This document shows positions 1 to 12,900 of a DNA stretch of 64,000 nucleotides, piece after piece. Below the pieces are notes generated by a model. The model searched no databases, was not told the origin of the DNA, and was given only the letters and a program-made list of their open reading frames with translations. Location of the stretch: the NCBI GenBank assembly GCA_009741485.1, contig CM019218.1:33542387-33606386 (forward strand), read 5' to 3'. Both the position numbers and the translations under genes were made by a program. How positions within the stretch are numbered: position 1 is the stretch's first letter; every line of letters starts with the position of its first letter. Origin of the DNA: Malurus cyaneus samueli. Taxonomy: Eukaryota; Chordata; Aves; Passeriformes; Maluridae.

Positions 1-952
1 CATGAAAAAGACAACACAAAATAAAGAAAAATGCTTAATTATTAACATACAGTCAATTGAAAACTATGTATTTTCAAGCAATACAAAAAGAAACATTATG
101 AGCTTTGAAACAGAAAAACCCATACGCTGTGAATATTTTATATTGCCCTCTATTTCAGAAAGTGCAAGCAACCGTGAGCAAAGACTGTTAGTGCAAGATC
201 CTGTTAAAGACTCACCAAAACATAAATCATTGCCTGAACTAGGTAACCCAGTCATAGTGGTTCTGAATTACAAAAACCAGCATACATTCCATAGCTCCAT
301 AAGGGTAGATTGGCTCAGTGCATAAATCAGAGGGTATGTTCCCTCAATACCTCTTTCTCTGACAATACATGTGTGGCAATTTATGTTCTTAAGGAAGAAA
401 AAGTCCTTTTCTATAAATGTTTTACAACTCTTCAACTCAACTTCCATCTTTCTGTTTTTTGTCACATCCAGCATGCCCACATGTTCCTCACTGAAATGCA
501 TAGCACAGATCAGACTTAGGAACTTTGGGAATATAAACATCATAAACAGCGAGATAGGACTGTTTTCTCCTGCCCATGCTAGGCAGCCATGATGGACACA
601 TTCCTTTTTCCCCCTCTCTTTTCGAGCTCAGATTTATTAATTCCAACAATAGCTACTGGAAGAATCACTTAATAAGAATAAAGAGTTAAATGGAATTACT
701 TTAAATGTGTGCAACAACAGCACAGTATTGGATCTGAGGACCCAGGAATTCCCTTCCCCAATGAAAACCAATGCCCAGTACAGAAGAACAGATGACAAAA
801 ACAGTATTAGTATAATATTCCCTGTTATTTTATAAGGAAGTAAGGTTTACTGTTAGTTCAATGAAATTTAAAAATATGAAACTTCATCTTTTAAGGCAGT
901 ACTGCCAGCATCTTCAGAGAAATTACCTTTCTGACCTTCAGTATATTATTAC
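1..952 (-). other. STARD9: STARD9 intron 10 (partial)
   Basis: Non-coding sequence downstream of exon 10. I looked for the next motor exon on the minus strand and found none. No repeat recognised. Confidence 0.8.
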
Positions 953-3900
953 CTGCCTGCAAGGTCCACTAAGTTGATCTTGCTTGCAATTTCAGAGGGA
1001 AGATTGTTCTCCAGTATTGCCTGAAGAGAGAAATACAAATAAGGAAGATTATTCCACTTAATTAATTAACGAAAATAAAACTGATGTGCTATTTTGTTTG
1101 AAGCTGAGTTGTACATATGACTGTTTCACTGCCTTTGTTTGTGACTTTGACTCTCGATGTTCAAACATTAACTCAACAGCTTTCTCACCCCACAGAGAAA
1201 CCACCCTCTTATGCCAATTTCCTCTTGGAAAAAACTTTTACAGCCTAGGGACTGTGAAAGGCTTTCTTGTAGATCTTGCAGAGTTATTTTCCTCTAATGT
1301 ATTCCAAAGGTCTTTCGTGAAACTAAAGAAAAATATCCCAAAATGTTCTGTGATTACAGGATGTTAGAAGTGTGAGATAGAAAAGGTCTATTGGATCACT
1401 GAACGACTTCCCTGCCAGGGAAGGATGTAATTCCTCCAGAGAAAGGCTGCATTGTCTCAGGAATAGTACTGGATGCCAAATGCTAAAGAGATGAGCACAT
1501 ATAAAGAGCTGGACAGACACAAAATTTTGGTGTAAACTAATGCAGTACTTCAATTGAGAATCCTAAACAAGTGTGACAAACATAACTTCAAAACATATCC
1601 ACATGTAATTTTCACAGCACCTGAGAAGAGTTATTGCAATTCAGAGGGCTGATTAAAGCTGAAAACATTTCTTTTAAAAGTGGGGATTTGGCATCACTTC
1701 TGACTATAAGCTTGCACAAAGGAACAAAATACTTCAGTAAACACTCAACAAATCTGCAGTGTGATCCAAAGGAAATAAGTAACAGCTTCCACTATTTCTA
1801 CAAACCTTAGAAAAAACTTAGCACAAAATAGTGACAAGTAAACAATGCACAACACAGTGAACAATGCTTCTGAGAGTGAAAAGGAAGTTGGATTATTTTT
1901 AGCTAACCTGAGTGTAGTGGATGGTGAAGATAGCATGGGATCTGCTGCTGGCATTGTGAATATGTGTAGATGCTGTGATTCTAGAAGGAAGAACAAACCA
2001 TTCAATAACAAAGGGTTACTTCCCTGTATTCAGGGAAATCAAAATCAACAAATACAGCAGATAAATGAAAAAGAAGTGAAACTTGGAGGGTATGGTAGGC
2101 TGCATTCTTGGATCTGATCCTAGAGCATTTGGCAGAGAACCTGGAAGGATGGAAACTGAGGATCAATTAGAGGTGGTTTTTTTCCAACAGCAGCACTGTG
2201 AGGAAATATCTTAAAGCAGCATTACAGCACAGGTACAAGGTGAAAAGTACGCAGAAAAAAAGTTTTCCTTTGTTTCACGTATCTGACTTCGTTTGAACTT
2301 CAGCAGTACAAAAACTTACACCTCTGATTTTGGTTTCTTTACATCTTTTATTTCCCTAGCAATGAGATTTCTCTAGGATTACACTAATAGACAGCCTAGA
2401 ATTTTGTTGTACTGAAATAGTCTCTTTTTACCACAAAGTTGCATCTACTAATTGCTACAGGCAGAAACAGCAAAACTTAATCCTGATGTATATTCTATGG
2501 GGGTTTTTGTGATAATGCAGCCTAGCTCTTATTTACTTCCCTGTTAGCAACACTGTTATTCTAAAATCTTGACTACTCTTTTATCATAAGATTTAATATC
2601 AATCTTGAAACTGTGATTTGTATTTGGAGAAGCCTTTCAAATACAATTATTTTCCATTGCTGTAATGGCAGTTGTAAAGATATTCAAAGCTTCTTGTCAA
2701 AAAGGTAAAAAAGCATCTTAAGTAATGAGAGCCAAAATCATTGCCTTCACCAGTGTTCCAAATCCCACAGTTCTCTGATAGGAAACAAACTATTTGAACT
2801 AGGAACTTATGAAAACTAAATTAAACCAAATAATTGTAAATCTAGTGTTTTTAGAAAATAAGCACACATTATATTTTCAGCAGGTTTAAATCACTTAATT
2901 ACACTACCAAGTGAGTTGAATGCTATCCAGTCTAAAGTATCATGAGCAAGTGAAGGGGAAAAACAGATGTCTGTTTACAGCAAAATGTTTTCTTGGCTTG
3001 CATATTTTATCACAGACAGATGGTGGAATTCTGTGGGTAAGTCAGCATGGGATCAGTTTTGAAGAAACAACTTCACAAGTGCCTGTAGCTCTTGCTGTGG
3101 ATAATATGAGGATAGACAACATCTTATGTGCATGGCATACACAGGATCACCAAATCTGGCATCCTCTCATGACAAAGGACTGGCAACAGAGTCAGTAAAA
3201 TAAACATCAATGAAACCAACACACAGGGAAAACACATATAGAGCTGGTTTGCTATATAGAATACCTTTTAGCTATTCCTTCTTCTAGAAGCTTTACAACT
3301 TGCTTGTAGTCCGTTACTAAATGCTGACTCAAACCTGCCAAAAATTCAAGGAGAGTTAAATATTTAGCTTCCTCAGGAAGTTTTATCAGTTTATCCAACA
3401 ATTTACCCAACATAAGGAGAATAAGGATGTTCTGCTGAGATGACAGTCTATTATACAACTTTCAACTAATGTAAATTTTATTAAAAAACACAACTATTTC
3501 ATTTTTTAAAAATTAAATAAAAAAATCTAGTTCAGTGGCATTAGTATTAAAAAAAAGCCTCATACCATCAAAGAGCAGAACTTTTCCATCTGCATAACAA
3601 TAGTATGTAAAAAAAACAGTGTAACTTTAACTTCATCATAGATTTTCAGCTATGTCATTGCTACTACTTGGGTACAGATCTGCTAAAGAAGATTTTGGCC
3701 ATTGTCTCTGGATGATGGCTCTGCTCATGCAACTTACAGAATTAGGAAACAGCGCCTGCGAATATTCACCACTTATTTAACCAGGCTTTACCCTGCACTT
3801 GGGAATCTTCATGTACTTTTCTCCTCAGAGGGCTTTTGAAGGATCTCCCCAAATAACTATACAAATATCTGGCCTTTTCTTGTCTTTGCCTTTCAGTTTA

Positions 3901-6900
3901 TTTTTGGTTGGGTTTGTTTGTTTTTTAAATTTCATTTTATTTTATTTATGAGGAGAGGAAAACCCCACTAAGAAATGAAAGGAATATCACACTCAGAGCC
4001 GGCTGTGCTGGAGGGGTCATGACTGAGTGGGGCCCAGTGGAGGGCAGTGTGCTGCTGGGCTGTGGCACTGCCAGCTCCTGGCAAAACACAAATTCCAGCA
4101 CACAGACGAAATTATCCTCAACAGGCTTGTATTTCCCACAAATCCAGTTTAATATGCCTCATCACTGGGGATTATTTATCATTTGTACTGCAGCGACCCC
4201 TTAACACCTGAGCTGTTAAGCAAGTTTTTGTCATATCACAGCTGGAAAAACACGCCCGTGCAGAATGTTTTATCTCACAATTGGAATCCAGGGCAACTTC
4301 CTCTCCCTCCACAGATTTAGGTTTGAATTGTTTTACTACAGAGCACAAAAGTGTGGGTGAAGGGAAAGTACTGAAAAAAAATAATTTATTTGGATCAAAT
4401 TACCTACAGCTAGAATGCAAGTCAAGATTAATACGAAATTCAACAAGACCAAAATATGTACTTTTGATGTTGTTAAGAGTCTATCCTTTCATGATAATAG
4501 TTTGCTTAACTTTAAATGAAAGCAAAACCTATGCCAAAGAATTTACTTTAGTCCTTTAACAGTTGATACACATAAAGGAAAAAAAAAGGTTTTGGATCAC
4601 CCACACTTTTTAAAAAACCCTAACTACAGTGTGCATGCATGAACACTTGCACACACACAAAGAATAGGACGATTTTCAAACAAAAATATTTCTTCTTCTC
4701 TCCAGTGTCTCTTTACAATACATTAATTCCAGAAGTCATCCAATTTTCCATTTGAGAAAGAGGCACGTTATTTTTTCCAGCAGCACTGGGATCTTCAAAG
4801 CTCAGAATATGGAAACTATCATACATTGTTTTCCCAGACCCCTTCTCAGGGTCTTATTTAACTGCATAAAATGGAGGCATGGCAGAAACTCTTACCTGCC
4901 TACATTTCCCTAAGCGCTGGAATAGTGAATCTAGCAGAGAGTTCAAAACAGTTGGCTTTTTAATAAGGTTAATGTAATATTTTAAATGCTGCTTGAAAAG
5001 AAATGACGGAGTGTTCTGTTGGCTGCCAGAAAAAGAAAGGTCACTTTCAAGTCCCATGGAGAGATCAAAACCACTTGCTCGTCTAGAAATCTGCCTCGGA
5101 GTAAGAAAGGATCTCCCCCAGAAATCTGTCTCAGAGCAATAAAATAGATTGCATCATTTCCTGATTTAAGAGAGGCCGATTCCTTAACAGTGCAACCATC
5201 TGTGAGGGAGAAGTTTGAAACGATTCCAATCCAAAACACTGAAACACTCTCAGCATTTTAAAGGCTGCAATCTCCCAGCCTTTACATGAAAAAAACGATG
5301 GGCTGGAAATCACTTAAAATACTCGGTGTTCAGAGCTGGGACTTCCTGACTGGACTTTGCAAAAGGAAAATGCATTTCCCAGAGCATTTAAGTGGCCATA
5401 AAGGGATTAAGTTTTCTGGTTTTCCTCTCTGTCTGTTCTTCATCCACTAACTGTACCCTGGATGTCATCGACACCAAACACACATCTAAAACTAATGGCA
5501 CACTGAGGAGCTCCTGATAAAAGTCAGCAAACCTTAACATTGCTGATTGCTTGCAAGAAGTATGATGCAAACACAGATGCTGATCCTTAACTTGCTTGAT
5601 CTACAAAACACAATGGAAAATTTCTGAGCTTTGCTGAGGTTCACCAATTTAATTTCTCCCAGTAAATTACCTGGAAGAGAAACACAAAATGAACTCTCCT
5701 CCTTCTGGTAAACTTGCTGATAATTTTGATCTCAGCTGTCTAGCTATTTGGAATAATATTCTTGCACTCTGATCCTGCACAGAGAGACTGCATATAACAT
5801 TGCCAAAGTCTACTTCAGCACATAGAAGGTCTTCAGGCAGAGCTCAGCGATTTTGGATTGCAGCAATACATTGGTGCAGTTGAGAGAGGCATTTCATACC
5901 AATGTGAACTCTTCACAAGAGCTTTTCTTCAATCTGATCTTATCAAAACCAAGCTGCCTGTACTCCTTACTTGCACTCAAATCACTGCTGCTTATTTTTG
6001 ACAGGAGCTAAGGAATGCAGTTCCATCACACAACGAGTCCCTCTCCTAAACAGGGCTGTCTCAAGTAAAGCAAACTGTCACAGCTCTCAATTGCACACAG
6101 TGCACAGGCAAATTTATTAATATATGTTTGTATACACACATCTAATAAAAAGAACTGCCATCTGTTGCCCTAAGCCACCGACTCATCAGCCTGAAATCAC
6201 TTCTGCTCACAGGGTCTCACAACAGCATCTAATTACACCCCATGATGTCTTCAGCAGAGAAATTACTTCATTTTTCATGCATGTGATCAGTTCTTTTAAA
6301 AATGTGAATCACACTATTGAAAATAAAATTTTTCTTACAGGCATTAACACGATATTTTCAGGCTGTCATAACATACAGTAGGGAGAGAATCTTCTAAAAT
6401 AAATGATGCAAACTGAGTTTACAGCTGCGGCCAAAAGTGGGAAATATTTAGGTTTATCTTTTGCCTTCATCTTTTCCTCTTACTTTAGAAAATCTAATCA
6501 ACTGGGAATTTTTATGGTATATTTCAGAACTCTAGCATACAGTTGTTCCAATATTTTCAGTTATGTCCAAGTATAAAATCCTTATTCAAAACGTGTAAAT
6601 GAAAAAAGAACAATAAAAACAAACAAAATTCCTCAACCTCCAAAACAACAACAAAAAAAAAGCCACAACAGAATTGAAAAAAAAGTGACAGAATTGGCCT
6701 GGAAGGTTCCAGATGAAGACAAAATAGTGACAAAAGGCAAGCCAGCCCACTGGCAGAAGCTGTAACTTTATTTTCTTTTAAAACAGGGAAACTCCATTAT
6801 ATGCAGCCAAGGAATCACTGGAGATATAAGGCCTGAGAAAAGGGATGGGACTGCCAAGGAAGGAAGTAGTTTAAAGACCTATTCTTGTGTGGTGAATGAG

Positions 6901-9900
6901 CAGCTGCTAAAAGAAAATAATTAGTATCTGTACTCCATCAACAATGAAGTTCTCCAATAACAAGCAGGTAGAAAGAGAATTTTGGAAAGCCCTCAATAAA
7001 AGCCAAATGTCTACAAATCTGCTTTCCAAACAATTATAAGTTTGCCATACTAATGAGATCAACAATTCATCTGCTTTCCAAGCAGGATGCTGATGTGCTG
7101 AGAAAGCACAGCTGAAGGCATTAGAATGTCAAACAGATCCTTGTGTACAGGACCATGAAAGTTCAACCCTTTGCAAGAGCTGATTCCAAATTTCAAGAGG
7201 AGGAATTGATAGCAACCATTGGCTATTCGATGTGTTATGGCCAACACAGCAAGATCCCAGGAAAACAATGAAAGAGAAGGCAAGAACTGAAGTAAGAAAG
7301 ACAACTGAAAGGGGAAAGAGTATGTTTTGATTTTTCATCGTTCTCTGTCACAGGATAAGAAAGCTATGGTTCACTAGAAAACAAAAAAACACCTAAGGGG
7401 CTGTTGTTACAAGTTTTAGAAAATATAATATAAGACAGATACAAAGCTATTAGAGAGCATGCAAAGGAAGGCTACCAAGCTGGTGAAGGGTCTGGAGGAG
7501 AAGCTCTGTGAGGAACAGCTGAGGTCACTTGGTCTGTTCAGCCTGGACGAGACTGAGGGGAGACCTCATTGAAGGCTACACCTTCCTTATGAGAGGAAGA
7601 GGAGGGGCAGACACTGATCTGGTCTTTCTGGTGACCACTGACAGGACTTGAGGGAACAGCATGGAGCTCTGTCAGGGGAGGTTTAGGTTGATATTGGGAA
7701 AAGGTTTTTCACCCAGAGGGTGGTTGGGTACTAGAACAGGCTCCCCTGGGAATTGTTCACAGCACCAAACCTGACAGAGTTGAAGAAGTGTTTGGATAAT
7801 GCTGTCAGGCACAGGTGTGACTCTTGGGGGTGGTTCTGTGCAGAGCTTGGAGTTGCACTTCGATGACCCTTGTGGGTACCTTCAACTCAAGATATTCTGT
7901 GATTCTGTAATTCTATGAATTTCAAAGCCTGCGATCTTTTTAATCATATAATGCACTTCCATTACCCATCCTGTGCTTTTTCAGTGTAATGAACTAAAAT
8001 CAAGCTTATTAGGTTCTCTCTTGAGTGAGATTTTCATTGCTTCTCATGGCCTGCCCTGCAACATTAGTTGAATTTATCTACTTTTCTTTTTTTTTTTTCT
8101 AATGTATTTTCCACTGCTAAGGTGTGAAACAGGTATGAAGGGACCTTAGACTGGTCTGGAGAACCCACTTGGTGCTGGCTGATTGCTTGATTAATATTTC
8201 TTTGAAATAAAAGAAAGCAAAATACTGTGGCTCCCATACAACCTATGCCTGGAAAGGCAAAAAATGAAGGATATCCAGCCAGTCAGATAACAGAGGCAAA
8301 GCTTTCAGCGAGCTGCAGTTGATCATCTAACAAGAAAAACATTAGAGAAAAGTAACCCTTGAAGGGCAGGAACATTTATGATCACTGCAGGAATATATGC
8401 AGACACACATACACACCTGATACACATTTCCTTGCAGCTCTGACACCAATTGTGACGCTCACTCTCACCTTGTACATACGGTCCTGTTTCAGGGTGCTCC
8501 CGAACTCGCAGTGTGTAGGGCTTCTTTCGGTCCGACTGTTTCAACAAGTCTCGAACACGCTCATTATAAATTTCAAGAAAACTGAAGAGAGAAAAAAAAA
8601 AGTGAAAGCAAAGTGCACCCAATTAAAAACAAAACAAAAGGCGAAACTGCAAAGACAATGTAACTGTCTGACACTTACATAGATTTTTCACACTAGTGGG
8701 CTCAAATTCCCAAATTTCCAAGCACAATGCTTTATTAGATCCAAGGGAATGATGAATAAGAGCAGAATGTAGGATTATGGCTTACATTTAGGAGTTAAAC
8801 AAAGGAAGTAAACTTTCACTACATTTTTATTTCAGCTGTTTACACAAAGGTGAACAGACAGCATCCAAAGAACTATACTGAGATAAAAAACTAAACCAAA
8901 TAGTTTCTCATCATTCCTCTGTGTTCTCCTCCTTACCCCAAAGTGATCATCTAAGAAAACAGAAACAAAAGAAACTACTCTTTTCTTTATTTGATCACAG
9001 GCACATGTTGTTAAAAGCTTTCAAATTGTTGTCCAAAACAGTGACACACTTACCTGACCTTTACCCTGCATGATGCCGTCTGGTCTGAGTAATCATCCTT
9101 CCTTGAAAAGAGGCCCTTCACAAACCAGAAGTTTATATAAATTTAAAATACATTAAGAAAAATCTAACTGCTTAAAAAATGCAAGTGAAGAAAAAAAAAT
9201 ACCTCACATATACGAGGTGTCAGCCCAATGGATGCCTTCAAATAATAAACAGAAAAAAAAATTAAACATTTTTCCTACACTCATACAAAATGTATTTTTA
9301 AATAGAAGCCAAGTTATAAGAAAAGGACAGAATCACAGTGCAGTAATGACTGTCTGGTGGATTGCAACAGCCAGGGAGTGTAGTTCAGAACAGCATGGCT
9401 ATTTATAGGAAAAGCAGTTTTAGAGCAATGTACACAACATTGACAAGAAGGTTAAGGGCTTGGGTTAAATCCAAAAGCTGTTTGATGCACAGATACTGCA
9501 CATGCCCATGTCAGAGGTGTTGCAAGGCAGATGAAGCCAGGCCAACACTGAAACTAGCTTGGTTGGTCATGGTTTTTCCTTATTCTACTTTTATTTCTTT
9601 ATGCCATACATCACAGAGGAAGCTTGAAACAGCATTATAATTTAGATTTATAAATTTTGTCTCTCAGAGAGGACAGGAAATAAGGCTGCTACCAATATCC
9701 AAACTAGGTGATCTTAACTTTGCCCAAACAGTCTACACAGCACTGAGGTAATGGTGTGGTTTTATGTAATGACTTATTTTGATACGATTTCTCTCACTTT
9801 GATGACTGCAGTGCCATCAAAACCTGGGAAAGACACCAGGGTTTAGGTGGATTCTGTTTGCTGAATAGCATGAAAGAGAGAAGGCTTGATGCTAAGGGAA

Positions 9901-12900
9901 GAAAATACACGTTCAACAAGTGGACAGCCATGGATGAAAGTTCAGTTTATACCAAACACTTGTTGGAACACTGTTTCACAGTAAATATGTATTATTAAAG
10001 ATCAGAACAAAGCAGTATTTTACTGAAGAAAGAAATTATTTTTAAAGCAAGAAATCTCTTAGAAGCACAGCATCCAGAAATTTCCTTGAAAATAATGATA
10101 ATTTCAAGAGGTAGCCATTCTCAATTGTTAAGATATTTTCAAAATAGTGTAATACAAGTATCTAGTTTATCACCTATCAACCTGAGTCGTAACAACTCTT
10201 CAGGCTTCCATGGTGTAAAGTTTGATTTCACATAAAATTAATAGAGAATCTGGTAATGATTTAATACAATCCTATTGTTGATGTCTGCTGAGAAAATAAA
10301 ATTTTAAAAATCCAAACTCTAACCAAAAGCACAAAATCTGCTAGAACAGGCTTTCCCTTTTCTTGGGGGTTTAAATACATTTGGCCCTTATTTCACCTTG
10401 AAAACTGAATCCCATGGAAATAGGAAATACTGGTCCAATTATGGAAACTATTAAATCAGCCTTTTTTTCTTTTTAGCAGCACATTTCACCAAAAGCTAAG
10501 AATAATTATAGACAACAATCAAATTGCCTCGGATTGCAGCAAAACACAGGAAATCATCATCTGACTCTGTCAATCTGAGAAGCAAGATTAAAATGCACTT
10601 TAGGTGATCCTAGTAGGTAATCTTAAAATATAACAGCTTCTGCAAATTTATTGAAATATATGTCAAAACTGGAAGTGGAGTACTAATTTCCACAGGCCAA
10701 ATATTCCAATAATCAAGCCTTTTACAAAACTACTCCTGTGAATTGTATCCTGATTTATTTCTGAAAGTAATGTAATTTCAGGATAGTTCAAACTGTCAAA
10801 ATATGGCATAGGAATGAATACTTTGTATTATCCTGGGCTACAGTTTCTAAAACCCAGAACTATTTCAGGTGATTGATTTTTTTTTGTCCTGTAACTTGGT
10901 GGTAAGATTCATGCATAGTAAGATGATTATGTAATAGTAAATATTTAAATTATACCATACTTTCTAATATTTTAACCTATTTTTACCTAAATGTAAAGGC
11001 TCATATTTACACATTGAAATACCAAATAAAACATATGTAAGCATTCTGCTCAACAAGCACAATAGTTTAAAAATAAAGCAATGTTTCTGCTAGACATCCT
11101 GCCCACAATCCTAAGTTTAAAATGAATAGTGTAACTCACAGGTGTCCCCATCATTGTGTAAGTTTTTCCTGAACCTGTCTGTCCATATGCAAAGAGGCAG
11201 ATGTTGTATCCTCTAAATGCACCAGACAACACAGAAGTGCCGAGGTCCTGGAACACCTGAAACGACCAAGAGAAATAAAACAGTCCGTGAACAATGTGTC
11301 TCCCTGTAAACCCTCTGCATTACTTGCAGATATTCCTCCTTTAATAACTCCATGGGAACAAGGATCTTCACAGCATTTGTCTTTCAGATTTATCAGTCAA
11401 TGTTAAATACTCAGCACTCACTTGCTCAATCTTCCTTTAAGCTTCTGTTATGCCAAGCATCATCCTGACAAGGAGCAGTAGTGTCTGAGTGCTTCCCTGC
11501 TATCTCTTGTTTTATATTCAGACTACATGAATTCTTGAGGATCTTCCCTATACCAGTTTTTTACAGTTCTCATCATAAATCTGACAGAAAGGCATGATCA
11601 AGGCTCTTGGATGTGATGACATTAATATGGCATCAGATTTACAGGTGAGAAGCAAAGTGCAGTCCAGCCTGCGTGCAGACCTCACCCAAGCAATATTTCT
11701 GTCCGACCCATCTGGTCACTAAGTGACACCACCAATGGCCCCATGCTTTGTCTTCTCTTCATGCCAAACACAGAGTGACGTGCCTTTTTCTGCTCAGTGC
11801 ATTACAGAGACAGCACCTGTTACCACCAAAGCAGTGTCAGCTTCTTGGGGCTCCCAAAGCTTGCACTGGTCCTACTGTGGCTGCTGAATTTGGGCCAGCA
11901 CTGTCAAACTCCCATACAGCAAGATCTGAACAGCCATTCCTTCTTCTTTCCCTCTCCTTTTTTTGAAGCCACAGCTGGCTGACATTGTGACCATGCTCTC
12001 AGGACATCAAAGCCTTGCCCCAGACCAGCTGAAAGGACACCTCGTAAGGTTTGCCAGGAAGGGCATTGTGGATCAAAAGGTTCCATCAGGCAGGCTGCCA
12101 ACCCCTCTGCATGCTTTGGCCTTGCAGAAGAGATGCTACAAGTATTAATGGTTTCGCTGTTCACACAGAAAGCTGGCTAGTGTATAGAGAGAGAAGCACA
12201 GGATTTCAGTGTTCCGCTGCTGAGAAATCTCATCCACTGCTGGGTGCCACTGGGTTCTCCAACAGACAGACAGATGTACTAAAACTGACACAACAATNNN
12301 NNNNNNNNNNNNAAAACCCCCATAGATATCACCACTTAACCTAAACTGCTGAGAAAGCAGATTGAAAACCCTCTCCTGCAACTTTAATTTTCAGATCATA
12401 TTTCAATGAAAACCAGGACAAGATGCTAATTTCCAGCTGAAGAATCAACAACATTCCTATACGGCAAAATCTGACTACCCTGTCTGTATTTGTAAAGGTA
12501 TGCATCCTGTCAGAGTATCTGCTTCTCTAGGATTATCAACTCAAGAAACTTCCATTCAAAGCATAAAGAGAAAGCCACGAACAAAACACAGGGATACAAA
12601 TGCAACAGACAAGGGATTAAAAAAAAATGTGAATACAGGGGCAGGAAGAAAGAATCTGATCTAAATTCAAGATGGCAAGAATTAAACCTGAAGACTGACA
12701 GAGGACTGGAGAAACAACTGGTAAAATAGCAACCACTGAGAACCAGTGAAAGAATGAAGAAATAGATAATGGCATCAGGAGGAGTCTCTGAATAAGCAGA
12801 AGTTACGGGAGGAAAAGTGGGACTAGTATTCATTAGCAGCAACAAATCACTGGGAAAGAGATTGAGTTTGGAAACTACGGCGCAGAAAACTGTTCTGTTG

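Noticed and set aside
1..952. The STARD9 exon following switch II (SER-ADP region)
   Set aside because: Searched on the minus strand for the expected codons and found nothing; it lies outside the window.
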